From Neocallimastix lanati (nom. inval.) (Eukaryota; Neocallimastigomycota; Neocallimastigomycetes; Neocallimastigales; Neocallimastigaceae), in NCBI GenBank assembly GCA_016946835.1, contig JACVTC010000061.1:665501-729500 (forward strand): 64,000 bases of DNA, given 5' to 3'. Positions 12,474-23,647 of this stretch are shown piece after piece. The position numbers and the translations under genes are program-made. The notes beneath the pieces were generated by a model. The model was given only the letters and a program-made list of their open reading frames with translations. It was not told the DNA's origin and ran no database searches. Position 1 is the stretch's first letter. Each line of letters starts with the position of its first letter.

Positions 12474-12988
12474 TTATTTATTTATTTATTTATTATAATA
12501 AATAATAAAATTTTTTTTTTGTTGATAAAAAATTTTTCTTATTTTTATATAAAAATAGAACTAATTTGAATTAAAGAACTTTGATGTAATTATACTTTAA
12601 AATATAATATTTATATTATTAAAACATATAAAATAATACTAAATAAATAACAAACAAGAAAACAGATAAAAAAAATCTTTTTTTTATAGAATTATATAAA
12701 TAATTTTTATTATAAATTAATAATAATTATTATAAATTAAAAAAAATGTATTTATATTTCTTCTATCAAGGTTATAAAAAGATTTAACAAAATAAAAATG
12801 GGTTTCTATCATTATATATATTCGGATATAATTTAAATGGGTATAAATTTAAGATTTTATAAAATATAGTAATCATATTATAAAAAAATATATATATATT
12901 ATTTAAATAATTAAATAATTAATTAGATTTAAAATTAAAATTATATTTATATATACGAGTATTATATTTTAATATTAATAAAAGGAAA

Positions 12989-13019
<31 letters not shown>

Positions 13020-13119
13020 TAGGATAATAATATTCAATTGTTATATATATATATATATATATATAGGGTAATGATATTATATTGTTATATATATATATAC
13101 ATATTAAATTTTAATAAAC
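11411..13119. other. AT-rich intergenic
   Basis: Only low-complexity sequence is seen: TA repeats at 12440-12475, 13005-13020 and 13045-13065, and several A/T runs. The last part is the 3' flank of the membrane-protein gene. Confidence 0.7.
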
Positions 13120-14160
13120 TTAAACTTTTGTAATATCAATGGTTATGTATTCCTTTTTTTCATTTTCATTTTCACTTTCATTTTCATTATCATTTTCATT
13201 ATCATTATCATTATTATTATCATTATATAAATTATTATTATTATTATTATCTTTTTCAAATTTATAATCATTTGTTATATCTTTTTTGTAATAGGTATAA
13301 ACCCCAATATTTTGTTCAAAAATAAGTGCATCACATGCTAAAAGTAAAATAAAAGCACATTTTATACTTTGAAATGGATTAAGAAAACTATTCGGTATGA
13401 CATCTTTATACATTTCAGTAATTCCATTCATTAGAGAAACCAAAATACTTGTCAAATCAACAAAAATGATTGTTATATAATATGAATGTTGAAGATAATT
13501 TTTAATTATATTTGTTTTTGATTTCCCTGGAAATTCCTGATTATATTGATTAATATAATAAAAAATAGAAATAGTACATACTAAATCAGCTAATCCCATG
13601 ATGCCATGGGCGGCCATATGACCATATTTTGTTTCGGAAGTCGTTAAAAGACCATGGATCATACGTTCATATCCAATATAAAACCGACAACCAGAAAAAA
13701 ATATAAGGAGTATTTTAATTATATATTCTGCAGTTTTACCAACATTTCCTTTAGAGAAAACTTTTATTTTATATAAATTTAGAAATGGTATTGAATATTC
13801 TTTGACAATCCAAAATACTTCCACTATGAGGTAACTAATTAGATGATGTCGTGGGGTGTTGATATCCCCCTTGCGACACACATAAGCCGCTGTTCCACCT
13901 TCAAATAAAGTTCCAATAAATCCTGCAATAGCTCCAGCTAACAAAACATTCCAGTATTTTCCTTGATTGCCAGCAAAATACATTAGTGTTACCAATCCCC
14001 ATTGCAAAAAATTGGTATTAAAATTGGATTCTTCAAATTTTGAAAATAAGCCTTCAAAAAAATTTTTGTACGGATTTATAGGACACATTCCTTTAGAGGT
14101 AAATCTTTCAAATCCATCTCCTATAGGATAAGGATAAATTGTAATAGGATTTGAACTCAT
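13120..14160 (-). CDS. Multi-pass membrane protein, unknown function
   Basis: This is a single-exon gene of 346 codons from the ATG at 14160. About seven hydrophobic segments can be placed near residues 52-64, 72-90, 107-124, 146-160, 185-203, 228-247 and 266-282. No cleavable signal peptide is apparent. A conserved-looking Gly-rich helix (LLAGAIAGFIGTLFEGG) and a charged HHLISYLIVEVFW segment look like real protein rather than chance. The C-terminus (about 303-346) is an Asn/Asp/Glu tract encoded by imprecise aat/gat/gaa repeats, typical of slippage in AT-rich genomes, and would be cytosolic if the topology is N-out with seven passes. I do not recognise the family. The upstream region is part of a long inverted repeat that also copies its start codon. 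Confidence 0.8.
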   Translation of the reverse strand: MSSNPITIYPYPIGDGFERFTSKGMCPINPYKNFFEGLFSKFEESNFNTNFLQWGLVTLMYFAGNQGKYWNVLLAGAIAGFIGTLFEGGTAAYVCRKGDINTPRHHLISYLIVEVFWIVKEYSIPFLNLYKIKVFSKGNVGKTAEYIIKILLIFFSGCRFYIGYERMIHGLLTTSETKYGHMAAHGIMGLADLVCTISIFYYINQYNQEFPGKSKTNIIKNYLQHSYYITIIFVDLTSILVSLMNGITEMYKDVIPNSFLNPFQSIKCAFILLLACDALIFEQNIGVYTYYKKDITNDYKFEKDNNNNNNLYNDNNNDNDNENDNENESENENEKKEYITIDITKV

Positions 14161-14350
14161 TTATATTTTTATTTTTTAATTTATTTGTACATATATATAT
14201 ATATATATAATATTATATAATTTATAAATTTGATGTATATAAATGTCTTTTGTATTATTTAAATAACTTTAATGAAAATTTTACTTATACTGATAATTCA
14301 TGAGATAATAGTGATGAAAAATGATGAAAAATGATTATTTTTTTTTTTTT
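14150..14350. repeat. Long inverted repeat, left arm (promoter and start of membrane gene)
   Basis: This arm covers the start codon and about 190 bases of upstream DNA of the 13120-14160 gene. Landmarks in order are tttgaactcattta, the TA tract, atttataaatttgatgtat, atttaaataactttaatgaaaatttt, tcatgagataat and tgatgaaaaatgat. Each recurs as its reverse complement in the right arm, with small differences. Confidence 0.85.
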
Positions 14351-14865
14351 AATTTTTTAATTTTTTAGTTTTAGTTTTTGTTTTTGTTTTTGTTTTTGTT
14401 TTTGTTTTTGTTTTGTTTGCTTATTTATTAAAATTAAAATTGTTGTTATTATTTTCTTTTTAATGTTTTTATGCTTATTATATTAATTATATCAAGCTGG
14501 TATCTTGTATTTTTAATAATAATTTATATGTTAAGTTTTTGATTGATAGTGTTATATATATATATATATATATTCGTTTTTTTTTTTTTTTTTTTATCTT
14601 TGAAACTTTATGAATTTAAATTTGTTCTTCTGTAATATTTTTAATAAGTTGTATAAAATTTATTTTAAATATCAATTAAATATAATTATATATTTTTAAT
14701 TTTTTTTAACAATATTATATATCTACTTAGTATTGAAAAAATGGGAATAAAATAAAAATTTATTACTAAATCAAGCATAATCACTTTTTTTTTTATAGCG
14801 TATATATCAAATAATAATTTATTAATAATATGAAATATATATAGAAATTATAAATTAAAGTAAAA

Positions 14866-15045
14866 AAAAAAAAATCATTTTTCATCATTATTGTCTCATG
14901 AAATATAAGTATAAACAAAATTTTCATTAAAGTTATTTAAATAATAATTAAAACATTTTTATACATCAGATTTATAAATTATATTATATTATATATATAT
15001 ATATATTTACAAATAGAATAAAATATAAATGGGTTCAAATTCTAA
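14866..15045. repeat. Long inverted repeat, right arm
   Basis: Reverse-complement copy of the left arm, in the same order, with about 515 bases between arms. It ends in an ATG (15029) whose first codons read MGSNSKRTFK before a stop, comparable to the MSSNP start of the real gene. It therefore looks like a divergently oriented duplicate that kept only the promoter and the first codons. Confidence 0.8.
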
Positions 15046-15126
15046 AAGAACTTTCAAATAATAAACATAGAAAGAAAGAAAGAAAGGATAATTTAATTTT
15101 AAGAATTTTACAATTTTTAATATTTA

Positions 15127-15245
15127 AAATAAAGTATATATATATATATATACTTTATTTTAAATTATTTTAAAACTAAAAATATATATATATATATACT
15201 TTATTTTAAATTATTTTAAAACTAAAATATATATATATATATATA
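15127..15245 (+). repeat. Tandem repeat with palindromic TA cores
   Basis: Two copies of a unit made of a TA tract followed by ctttattttaaattatttt and aaaactaaaa. The first TA core is flanked by aaaataaag and ctttatttt, forming a perfect palindrome that could extrude as a hairpin. Confidence 0.85.
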
Positions 15246-15841
15246 AATTTTTTAATTGTAATTTTAAAAAAAAAAAATCTATTAACTAATTTATAAATAT
15301 TATAAATATTATATAATTAATAAAATTATTAATGTAAAGTAAAATATAATATGTTATTGCCAAAATATTAAATAAAATAAAATTTCATTGTTAAATAATT
15401 TAATTTTTTAAATTATATCATATTGTTTCGTATAATTAACATTTTTTAAAGTTAATTAAATTGAATATATAAAAATAAGTTTTCTGTGTTATTATATTTC
15501 ATTTTGTTTATATAATTCAAAAATATAAATATTATATATTTTTGTTAATTTTAATGAAATATATAATATATATATATATATATGTTTTATTTTATTGGTA
15601 TTTTATAAAAATTAAAAAGGAATATTAAGAAAATAAATTAGATTATTAAAGTTTATGTATTCAAAAAAAATATATAAATGAAAAATAAGGAAAATAACTT
15701 TACATTAAAAAATGTCAAATCATAATTAATATTTTATAGTATTGTTTAGTTTTATATAATGTAAAAGCTTTTAAGAGTTGCCACATAGAAATGAATAATA
15801 CTTTAATCTTACATAAGATTATATCATCTAATATTTATCTG

Positions 15842-15897
<56 letters not shown>
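15842..15897 (+). repeat. Poly-A tract of about 55 bases
   Basis: An uninterrupted run of A, among the longest homopolymers in the window. No retroposon body is recognisable upstream, so it may be a slippage product rather than a tail. Confidence 0.95.
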
Positions 15898-15899
<2 letters not shown>

Positions 15900-16702
15900 A
15901 TATATATATATATATTTATATAAATAAGATATAAATAAAATATAAATAAAATAAAACAAGAATAAATAAAATCAATTAATATACATATATATATCTATAA
16001 ATTATTATAATTTTTACTTATTTTTACTTAGCAATATTAAAACCTTTAATGGATATTTACTACTTTTAAATAATTTAGATTTAAAAAAAAATAAAAATAA
16101 AAATTTTAAAAATAAAGTAAAAATTAATTTATTAAAAATAAATATATATCAAAAAAAAAAAAAAAATTAAATTTTTAGTATGTATTATTATACTTAATTT
16201 TAATTATTAAACCCAAAATTTTTTACAATATATAGTATGAAATAATAATAAAATATTTTAAAAATTTTAAATTTATAAAGTTTTTAAATTGAAAGCTTAT
16301 AAACCATAATAATTTATATTATATATATATAAATATTATTGCTTTTCCAAATACCCTTTTTTTTTTTTTTAAATTCCATAATTTTAATTGTGTATTATAG
16401 ACAAATGCCAAAAAGTTTACTACGAAAGTACAATTTTAGATTAATAAAAATTTTATAATTTAAAAAGAAGAAAAAAAAATAATTAATAAATAAAATATTA
16501 ATTTAAAATATTGAATATGCAATACAAATATAAAGTATTTTATTATATAAAATTTTGATATGACATTATATTATTATATTATAATTGGAAAATAAACCAA
16601 ATAAATAAAAAAGGCTGTAATAATAATATTAATAGTAATAATAATTTATATATATGTATACAAACATCAAAATTATATGAAACATTAATTTTATTCAGAG
16701 GA

Positions 16703-16762
16703 AGCGCAGTTCAAAAAATTTCATTTCAGAAAGTTGCATTTCATAAAGGTGTATTTGGCAAA
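16703..16762 (+). repeat. 15-bp minisatellite cluster, four units in register
   Basis: Four consecutive 15-base units (agcgcagttcaaaaa, atttcatttcagaaa, gttgcatttcataaa, ggtgtatttggcaaa) share the core TTTCANAAA with the cluster at 4858. Same dispersed family. Confidence 0.65.
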
Positions 16763-18375
16763 AGTTTAATAATAAATAAATAATAAATAAAATATAAATT
16801 CATACCATAATTAACATTTTAATCATATATAGAATATTTTTAAAAATACATAAATTTATAAAATTTGTACATAATTTTATGTCTCCCCTCTATTGAATAA
16901 ATATTTTAGTTAATATATATATAAATAATTTAAAATATAAAAAATATTAATTAAAAAAATGTATGAATTCATTTACTAACAATATATTATTTTGTTTTAA
17001 TACAAAATCTGTTATCTATCTTGAAGATATAACTTTTTTTTTCTTTTTTATAAAGATGAAATCTATATAATATAGTATTTATTGTAGTATTTATTTTAAT
17101 CTAATATATAGTAAGCAATTTTTTTTTTTTTTTTTTTTTTTTGGAAACGATGAAAAGCTTTATATGAATTTGAAACAATCTGTTGAGAACGATATTTGAA
17201 TATTTCAAATAAAATAATAATATATATTTATTTATACATACTATTCATTAAATCCTTTATTTTTATATAAAAAAAAAGAGATAATAAAATTATTTATATG
17301 ATTTGGATATATGTAGATAGATGGTATTTTAATTTACAAGGGACAAAAGAAAGAACTATACATTATGTTAAGAAAAAAAAATTATTATAAAATGAAAAAA
17401 AAAAATAAATAATAAATAATTAGAGTTACGAATGTTGGTGATGTAAATTTTTTATAATTGAACTAAAAGTCTACCTAATTAGCTAGTATATAAAAATAAT
17501 GGCACCTGCTGTCAAAATCAATATCACTAACGGAAAGAGAATATCATACCCTTTGTAAATATACAAAGCATTCATTAAGATAATAAAAATATTTTCAAAG
17601 AATAAAGTGTAAAATATAATAGCATCAAAAATATTATTCGATAATTAAATTAAATTTTATATATTCAAAAAAAAAACAAAAAATAATCAATAGTATGGGT
17701 TATGATATTGAATTTTATTTTATTTTATATACATTCTTTCTTTGTGCCGGGAACCAATTTTTTTCAACTTTTTAAATAAAAATTGTCTACTAAAACACTA
17801 AATATTGATCAATAATATACTCTGTTACATTTTTTCTTTTTTTTAAAAAAAAGGAACAATAGAAATACCTAAAATTAAGAACAATTTTTAACCTTTTTTT
17901 TTTTTTTTTTTTTTTTTTTTTGAGTTTACAAAAAAAAAAAAAAAAAATCATAAGTATCTTTTTATATTAATAAATCTTCCTAAATTATAAATAAATTATA
18001 GATGTAATCTTATAAACAATTATTTTAAAGTGGCTATACATATTTTTTTTTAATTACCTACTTTTAAACATTTCTTAATTAATGGTTCTTATTTCTATGT
18101 CAATCAAGACAAAAGTTAATTATTAATAAATAAGTTAATAAAATAAAGTCATATAATACAATAACATATATAAAAATTTGTTATTTACTATATATATGTA
18201 AATAATAATAAAATATTAATAATAAATTATTATTTTTTTATTTTTTATATTTTATTTTACAAAAAAAAATTTTAATTATAAACTTTAAAAATATTTTAAT
18301 TTATATTTCATTAAAAAAAAAAATAGTGTAACATTAAGAAATTAAATTTTATAAATTAAAATTGTTTTATAATTT

Positions 18376-18605
18376 TAAATTAAAAAATAAATAATAAATA
18401 GTACTTAATAAATAATAAATAATAAATAAATGAATAATAAGTAATAAATAAATGAATAATAAATAATATTTAATGATTAATAAATAGTACATAATAAATA
18501 ATAAATAATAAATAATAAATAATAAATAATAAATAATAAATAATAAATAATAATAATAAATAATAAATAATAAATAATAAATAATAAATAATATTTAATA
18601 TTTAA
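18376..18605 (+). repeat. (TAATAAA)n 7-bp repeat array
   Basis: Imperfect then near-perfect array of taataaa units with occasional taat and tgaataa variants. Densest at 18495-18600. Confidence 0.9.
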
Positions 18606-19697
18606 TGAATATTATATAATTAATAATAATAAATGGTAAATAAAAATATACTATATATTAATATTATTATTTATAAAAATATCATGACCATTGATTTTCA
18701 TAGTTTTTTTTTTTTAACTTTATCATAAATTTTAACAGTAATTATTAATAATTAAAGTTTATTAAATTAATTTATTTGTTTATTTATTTATATATTAAAT
18801 ATCATAATATATTAAAAATAAAAAAAAAATAATTATACAAATTGCTATATACTTTTATATACTTTTATAACAGCTAAAGGTGATACAAGAAAGTGAATGG
18901 TTTTATTTTTTTTTTTTTTTTTTTTTTTAATTTATAAAAGTTTTTAATAGATTTATATTGGATAGTGATAATGTGACATTAAAATAATAAATAATAATAA
19001 TTATTATACTATTTTTTTTTTGTAATAATTTTTCATTAATGCAATTTTATTATTATTTTCTCTAATTATTAATGTTTAATTTTAATTATTAATATTATTA
19101 TAAAAAAATATATATTTATATATATATAATTAAATAATTTATAGACATCCTCATTATTAAATATTATTAGTGTAATTTTTTAATTTATTTTTTTCACTTT
19201 TATATGATTATGTGGATTAAAATTATTATTTTTTTTTTTTAAAAAATTGTAATAAAATTAAGTGTGTGTAACATTTATTATACATAGTTGTTTAACAAAT
19301 TATTTTAAAAGGTATAATTATTTTTGAAATAATTTTTAAAACATGATTATTTATTAAAAATTATTCATTTTACTTATGAGGTCAATCATTGGTTTCCTCG
19401 ATAATAAAATAATCTCATTCATATAATATTATATTAAATAAAAAGAAAAAATAAAGTACCCTCATATTTAATTATCATAGATTGAAACAATAATTAACTA
19501 ATCATAATAAAAATAATAAATATATACATTTTTTTAATCAAATATTTTTCAAGAAATTCTATTTTAAATATCATTATTATTATTATATATTTAATAATAA
19601 AATTAAAAATTTATTTAATAATTATTTAGAGCACTTGATACTTTAGAAGTAAAAAAATAAATAGAAAATAAAAGTAAAACAATCTCTAAAAAAAAAA

Positions 19698-19828
19698 GTA
19701 ATTCATATATGTTTTTCAAATAATTTAAAAAAAAAAAAAAAAGTAATTCATAAATAATATGTTTTTCAAATAATTTAAAAAAAAAAAAAAAAAGTAATTC
19801 ATAAATAATTTGTTTTTCAAATAATTTT
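19698..19828 (+). repeat. Three-copy tandem repeat, about 48-bp period
   Basis: The block gtaattcataaataatatg...tttttcaaataattt is repeated three times (about 19698, 19742 and 19793), separated by A-runs of variable length. Confidence 0.9.
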
Positions 19829-20321
19829 AAAAATTATATAAAGATAAATCATTCTTTAATTATTCTTATTTTTTAAAAAAATATTAAAATGTTTTCTCTT
19901 ATCATAATATAATATTATTATAAAAAGAATTTTTTATATGTTATATATATACATATTTACATAAAATTAAAATTAAAATTTGAGTAATATATAATTTTTA
20001 ATATAAAATTAATTTATTTAAAATTATTAATATAAAAATAAAAAATTAACCATTTTATATTAAATTTAATAATACTAATTATTAAATTTTTGTGAGTATT
20101 ATTAGTATTATTAAATTAACTATAGTATTATAATTACAACAATAATAATTAAAAAGAAATATAAAAAGAAATAAAATTTCCCAACTTTTTATTTTTATTC
20201 TTCAGAATTAATTAAAATAAATTTATTTAATATATATATCTAAAATAAAAATAAAGAGAAACTTTTTATTTTAATAAATTTATTAATAAACTATAAAAAA
20301 AAAAAAAATAAATTCACAAAA

Positions 20322-21053
20322 ATGAAATTCTCTCAAATTGCTTTAGGTTTAGTTGCTGCTACTGCTGTTCTTGCTGATACCGTCCCACTTACTGGTGATT
20401 GTCAAAAGGCCTTCGCTGACTTCGAAGAATGTGGAAACACTCAAGCTGCTAAGTATGATGATTTCGTAAAGATTTACCAATCTGATAAATGTCAAAACTT
20501 ATACAAGGACCCAATTGCTGCCCTTGCAAAGTGTGGTGAATTAGATGATGAAACTAAGGATAAGTTAATTGCTGATGTTAAATTCTCACAAGCTTACAAC
20601 ATCTTATACACTGCTAAGACTGAAGAAGGTAAAGCCTGTCCATTATACAGAAACAACAAAGCTGAAAAGGTTAAGGACACCTGTGCCTCTAAGGCTTGTA
20701 CCACTGCCTCAGTTGATGCTTATAAGCTCTTCGTTGAAGGTAAGAAATTAAATAAGAATAAGGAATCCTCCATTGCTACCTATGAAGAAATCTTAAAGGG
20801 ATTACAAGAATGTGCACCAGCTGATGCCAACGCAAATGCTAATGGTGATGCTGCTGCTAACAGCACTACTACAGCTGGTAACAGTACTGATGCCAATGGT
20901 AATGCAGCAGCTAACAATGGTACTCAAGTTTCCGTTAATGGTACAGATGCCAATGGCAATGCCAACGCTAATGCCAATGCTCAAGCTAGTGATGCTTCAG
21001 CCTTAAAGTACACTATGGCTTTAGTTTTTGCTGCTGTTTACTTACTTTTCTAA
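20322..21053 (+). CDS. Secreted 8-Cys GPI-type protein, copy 1
   Basis: Single-exon gene of 243 codons. It has an N-terminal signal peptide (about residues 1-18, ...AATAVLA before DT), a charged ectodomain with eight cysteines (27, 37, 57, 71, 106, 121, 126, 164) and an Asn/Ala/Gly low-complexity stalk (about 166-222) with several N-glycosylation sequons. A short hydrophobic C-terminal tail (about 231-243) after small residues fits GPI-anchor addition. An abundant wall or plasma-membrane surface protein is the likely role; the family is not recognised. Codon choice (gcc, ttc, aag, gac) is much less AT-biased than in neighbouring genes, suggesting high expression. The A-rich leader ends aaattcacaaaa before the ATG. 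The gene is nearly identical to the convergent copy at 22916-23647. Confidence 0.9.
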   Translation: MKFSQIALGLVAATAVLADTVPLTGDCQKAFADFEECGNTQAAKYDDFVKIYQSDKCQNLYKDPIAALAKCGELDDETKDKLIADVKFSQAYNILYTAKTEEGKACPLYRNNKAEKVKDTCASKACTTASVDAYKLFVEGKKLNKNKESSIATYEEILKGLQECAPADANANANGDAAANSTTTAGNSTDANGNAAANNGTQVSVNGTDANGNANANANAQASDASALKYTMALVFAAVYLLF

Positions 21054-21978
21054 ATTAATGAACTATGAATAAGAAAAAAATATATATATAAAAAAAATTA
21101 TATGAACCCTAAAAAGAATACTTTCAATAAATTTATTGAAATAGAAAGTTAAAAAAAAAGCAAAAATATATATATAAATATATATAGCATTTCCAATGTG
21201 AATAAAATAATGTAATATTAAAAAAAATATTAAGAAAATTTAGTGACGATTATAGCAATCATTTTTTTTTATTTTAATACGTTTTGTTTTATTATTGTAA
21301 TTAATTATACATATTAAACCAATAAATAGTATATATTAATATTTTATTAAGGAGTATATAATAAAGCGATTTAACTTCCTATCTAAAGATTTTTTTTTCT
21401 AATATATTGTTAATAAAAAAATTAAATAAATAAATAAAAAATTGTAAAAATTTATAAAAAAAAAAAAAAAATAAAAATAAAAACTATCAGCTTTTTAAAA
21501 AAAATTATAGTGTACTATTTTTGTATTAGTTTTTATTTTTGATGGAAATATGTATATTTTGTATCTTAATATAATAAAATATATAGTGATTAATGAGATG
21601 AATTTTTGTAACAATTTATCTAAATATAAATGATAGTAATAAAATATATGCAAAGAATTATAAAATAATAATAATAATAATAATAATAAATAGAAAAATA
21701 ATAATTTTAAAAAAGAAATAGATATAATCATTTATATATATATATATATATATGAATTGACTAGAAAGGATGATTTATATTTTTCTTAAATTCTAAAGTT
21801 TATTTAAAATTTCAATAATAAACTTTTCAACAAATAAAACATTTAATCAATTGATAATTCTTTATAAGTTTCTTTTTTAATACTTTAAATAATATATAGA
21901 AAAAAATTATTAAATTAAAAAAAAAAAAAAATAAATAAATAAAATAAAATAAAAAGATTTATTAAATAAATAAAAGTA

Positions 21979-22020
<42 letters not shown>

Positions 22021-22915
22021 AAAAAGGAATAAAGAAAAAAGAAAATACCATAAAGTTAGAGTAGAGAATAGGGTAGAGTGAAATGACCATTTCATTCTTA
22101 TCTAATTATAATATTATCTTAAATTATAATAATAGTTATATATATATTTATTAAAAAAAAAAAAAAAAAGGAAAGAAGTAACTATAATTAATGTAATTAT
22201 ATTATATATTTTATTATATTATATTAATAGGGAAATTCAATTTTCAAAAAATCTTTTCTTCTACAGTATTGAAAATTATAGTGAAATAATGAGGCCAACT
22301 TGAACTAAAAATAGAAACTAACATATCAGTAAATTATAAAATAACATTAAAAAAAAATTCACTCAATAAATAATAAAATAAAATTAAAAAAAAAAAAAAA
22401 AAAAAAAAAACTATTAGTAAATAATAAAATAATATTTTTTTAAAAAAAAAAAAAATTATAATAAAATAAAATAAAATATATAATATGAAAAAATGTATTT
22501 TATTTTCTTTATTTTCTTGAACTAAATATTATCGACTTCTTTTTTATTTTTTAATTTTAAAGAGCCTCTTTAATATTATTTAGAACACTTTTAAATAATA
22601 ATAAGATAATTTTAATACATTTAATTTTTTTTTATATATATTATTTATTTAATTTTAAATAGATGTTTTTTTTTTTACAATTCTACGATTAATTATTTAA
22701 CCATATAAAAAATAATAATTTAATATTATAAGATTCAAATTTTAAACTATTTATATATATATATATTTAGTTAATATATACAATGAAAAACGCTTTTTTT
22801 ATATAACTATATATCCTATAAAATGAATAGATATCATATGACTATATTATATTTTGAAAATTTAAATTTTTTTTTATTAATTGTTTTTTATTTCATGTTT
22901 TTAAATTATACTAAC
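21054..22915. other. Spacer between the convergent gene pair
   Basis: 1.86 kb of AT-rich sequence with many homopolymers (for example the A-run at about 21981-22018). The two 3' flanks are not copies of each other, and no further gene or element was recognised. Confidence 0.7.
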
Positions 22916-23647
22916 TTAGAAAAGTAAGTAAACAGCAGCAAAAACTAAAGCCATAGTGTACTTTAAGGCTGAAGCATCACTAGCTTGAGCATTGGCATTA
23001 GCGTTGGCATTGCCATTGGCATCTGTACCATTAACGGAAACTTGAGTACCATTGTTAGCTGCTGCATTACCATTGGCATCAGTACTGTTACCAGCTGTAG
23101 TAGTGCTGTTAGCAGCAGCATCACCATTAGCATTTGCGTTGGCATCAGCTGGTGCACATTCTTGTAATCCCTTTAAGATTTCTTCATAGGTAGCAATGGA
23201 GGATTCCTTATTCTTATTTAATTTCTTACCTTCAACGAAGAGCTTATAAGCATCAACTGAGGCAGTGGTACAAGCCTTAGAGGCACAGGTGTCCTTAACC
23301 TTTTCAGTTTTGTTGTTTCTGTATAATGGACAGGCTTTACCTTCTTCAGTCTTAGCAGTGTATAAGATGTTGTAAGCTTGTGAGAATTTAACATCAGCAA
23401 TTAACTTATCCTTAGTTTCATCATCTAATTCACCACACTTTGCAAGGGCAGCAATTGGGTCCTTGTATAAGTTTTGACATTTATCAGATTGGTAAATCTT
23501 TACGAAATCATCATACTTAGCAGCTTGAGTGTTTCCACATTCTTCGAAGTCAGCGAAGGCCTTTTGACAATCACCAGTAAGTGGGACGGTATCAGCAAGA
23601 ACAGCAGTAGCAGCAACTAAACCTAAAGCAATTTGAGAGAATTTCAT
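22916..23647 (-). CDS. Secreted 8-Cys GPI-type protein, copy 2
   Basis: The 243-residue product is identical to copy 1 (20322-21053) except Ala to Thr in the NNK(A/T)EKV segment (residue 114). At the DNA level the segments I compared differ only by that one base, including synonymous sites. Identity stops at the stop codon on the 3' side and about 17 bases upstream of the ATG (aaaataaattcacaaaa). The same features apply: signal peptide, eight Cys, Asn/Ala stalk with sequons and GPI-type tail. The pair is convergent (tail to tail) with a 1.86-kb unrelated spacer. Confidence 0.9.
   Translation of the reverse strand: MKFSQIALGLVAATAVLADTVPLTGDCQKAFADFEECGNTQAAKYDDFVKIYQSDKCQNLYKDPIAALAKCGELDDETKDKLIADVKFSQAYNILYTAKTEEGKACPLYRNNKTEKVKDTCASKACTTASVDAYKLFVEGKKLNKNKESSIATYEEILKGLQECAPADANANANGDAAANSTTTAGNSTDANGNAAANNGTQVSVNGTDANGNANANANAQASDASALKYTMALVFAAVYLLF

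Larger units (their letters stand above)
15246..20321. other. AT-rich intergenic, repeats only
   Basis: Long non-coding stretch of homopolymers, TA tracts and 7-bp repeats. Two small exceptions stand out. One is the 15-bp unit cluster at 16703-16762. The other is a short coding-like patch at 17500-17560, an ATG opening MAPAVKINITNGKRISYPL after a tatataaaa box. It stops at once and may be a first-exon or gag scrap. No gene is supported. Confidence 0.65.

Noticed and set aside
17500-17560. A gene starting MAPAVKINITNGKRISYPL
   Set aside because: The frame stops after 19 codons and no downstream exon with coding quality was found, so only a scrap is reported within the intergenic entry.
20569-20984. 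Overlapping frames within the surface-protein genes (and the same in copies 2 and 3)
   Set aside because: They are shadows in alternative frames, composed of Met/Leu/Pro-rich repeats mirroring the Asn/Ala codon repeats of the real gene.
22010-22095. Hydrophobic Phe-rich frame on the minus strand
   Set aside because: It is translation of a long homopolymer and flanking A/T sequence, with no protein-like composition.
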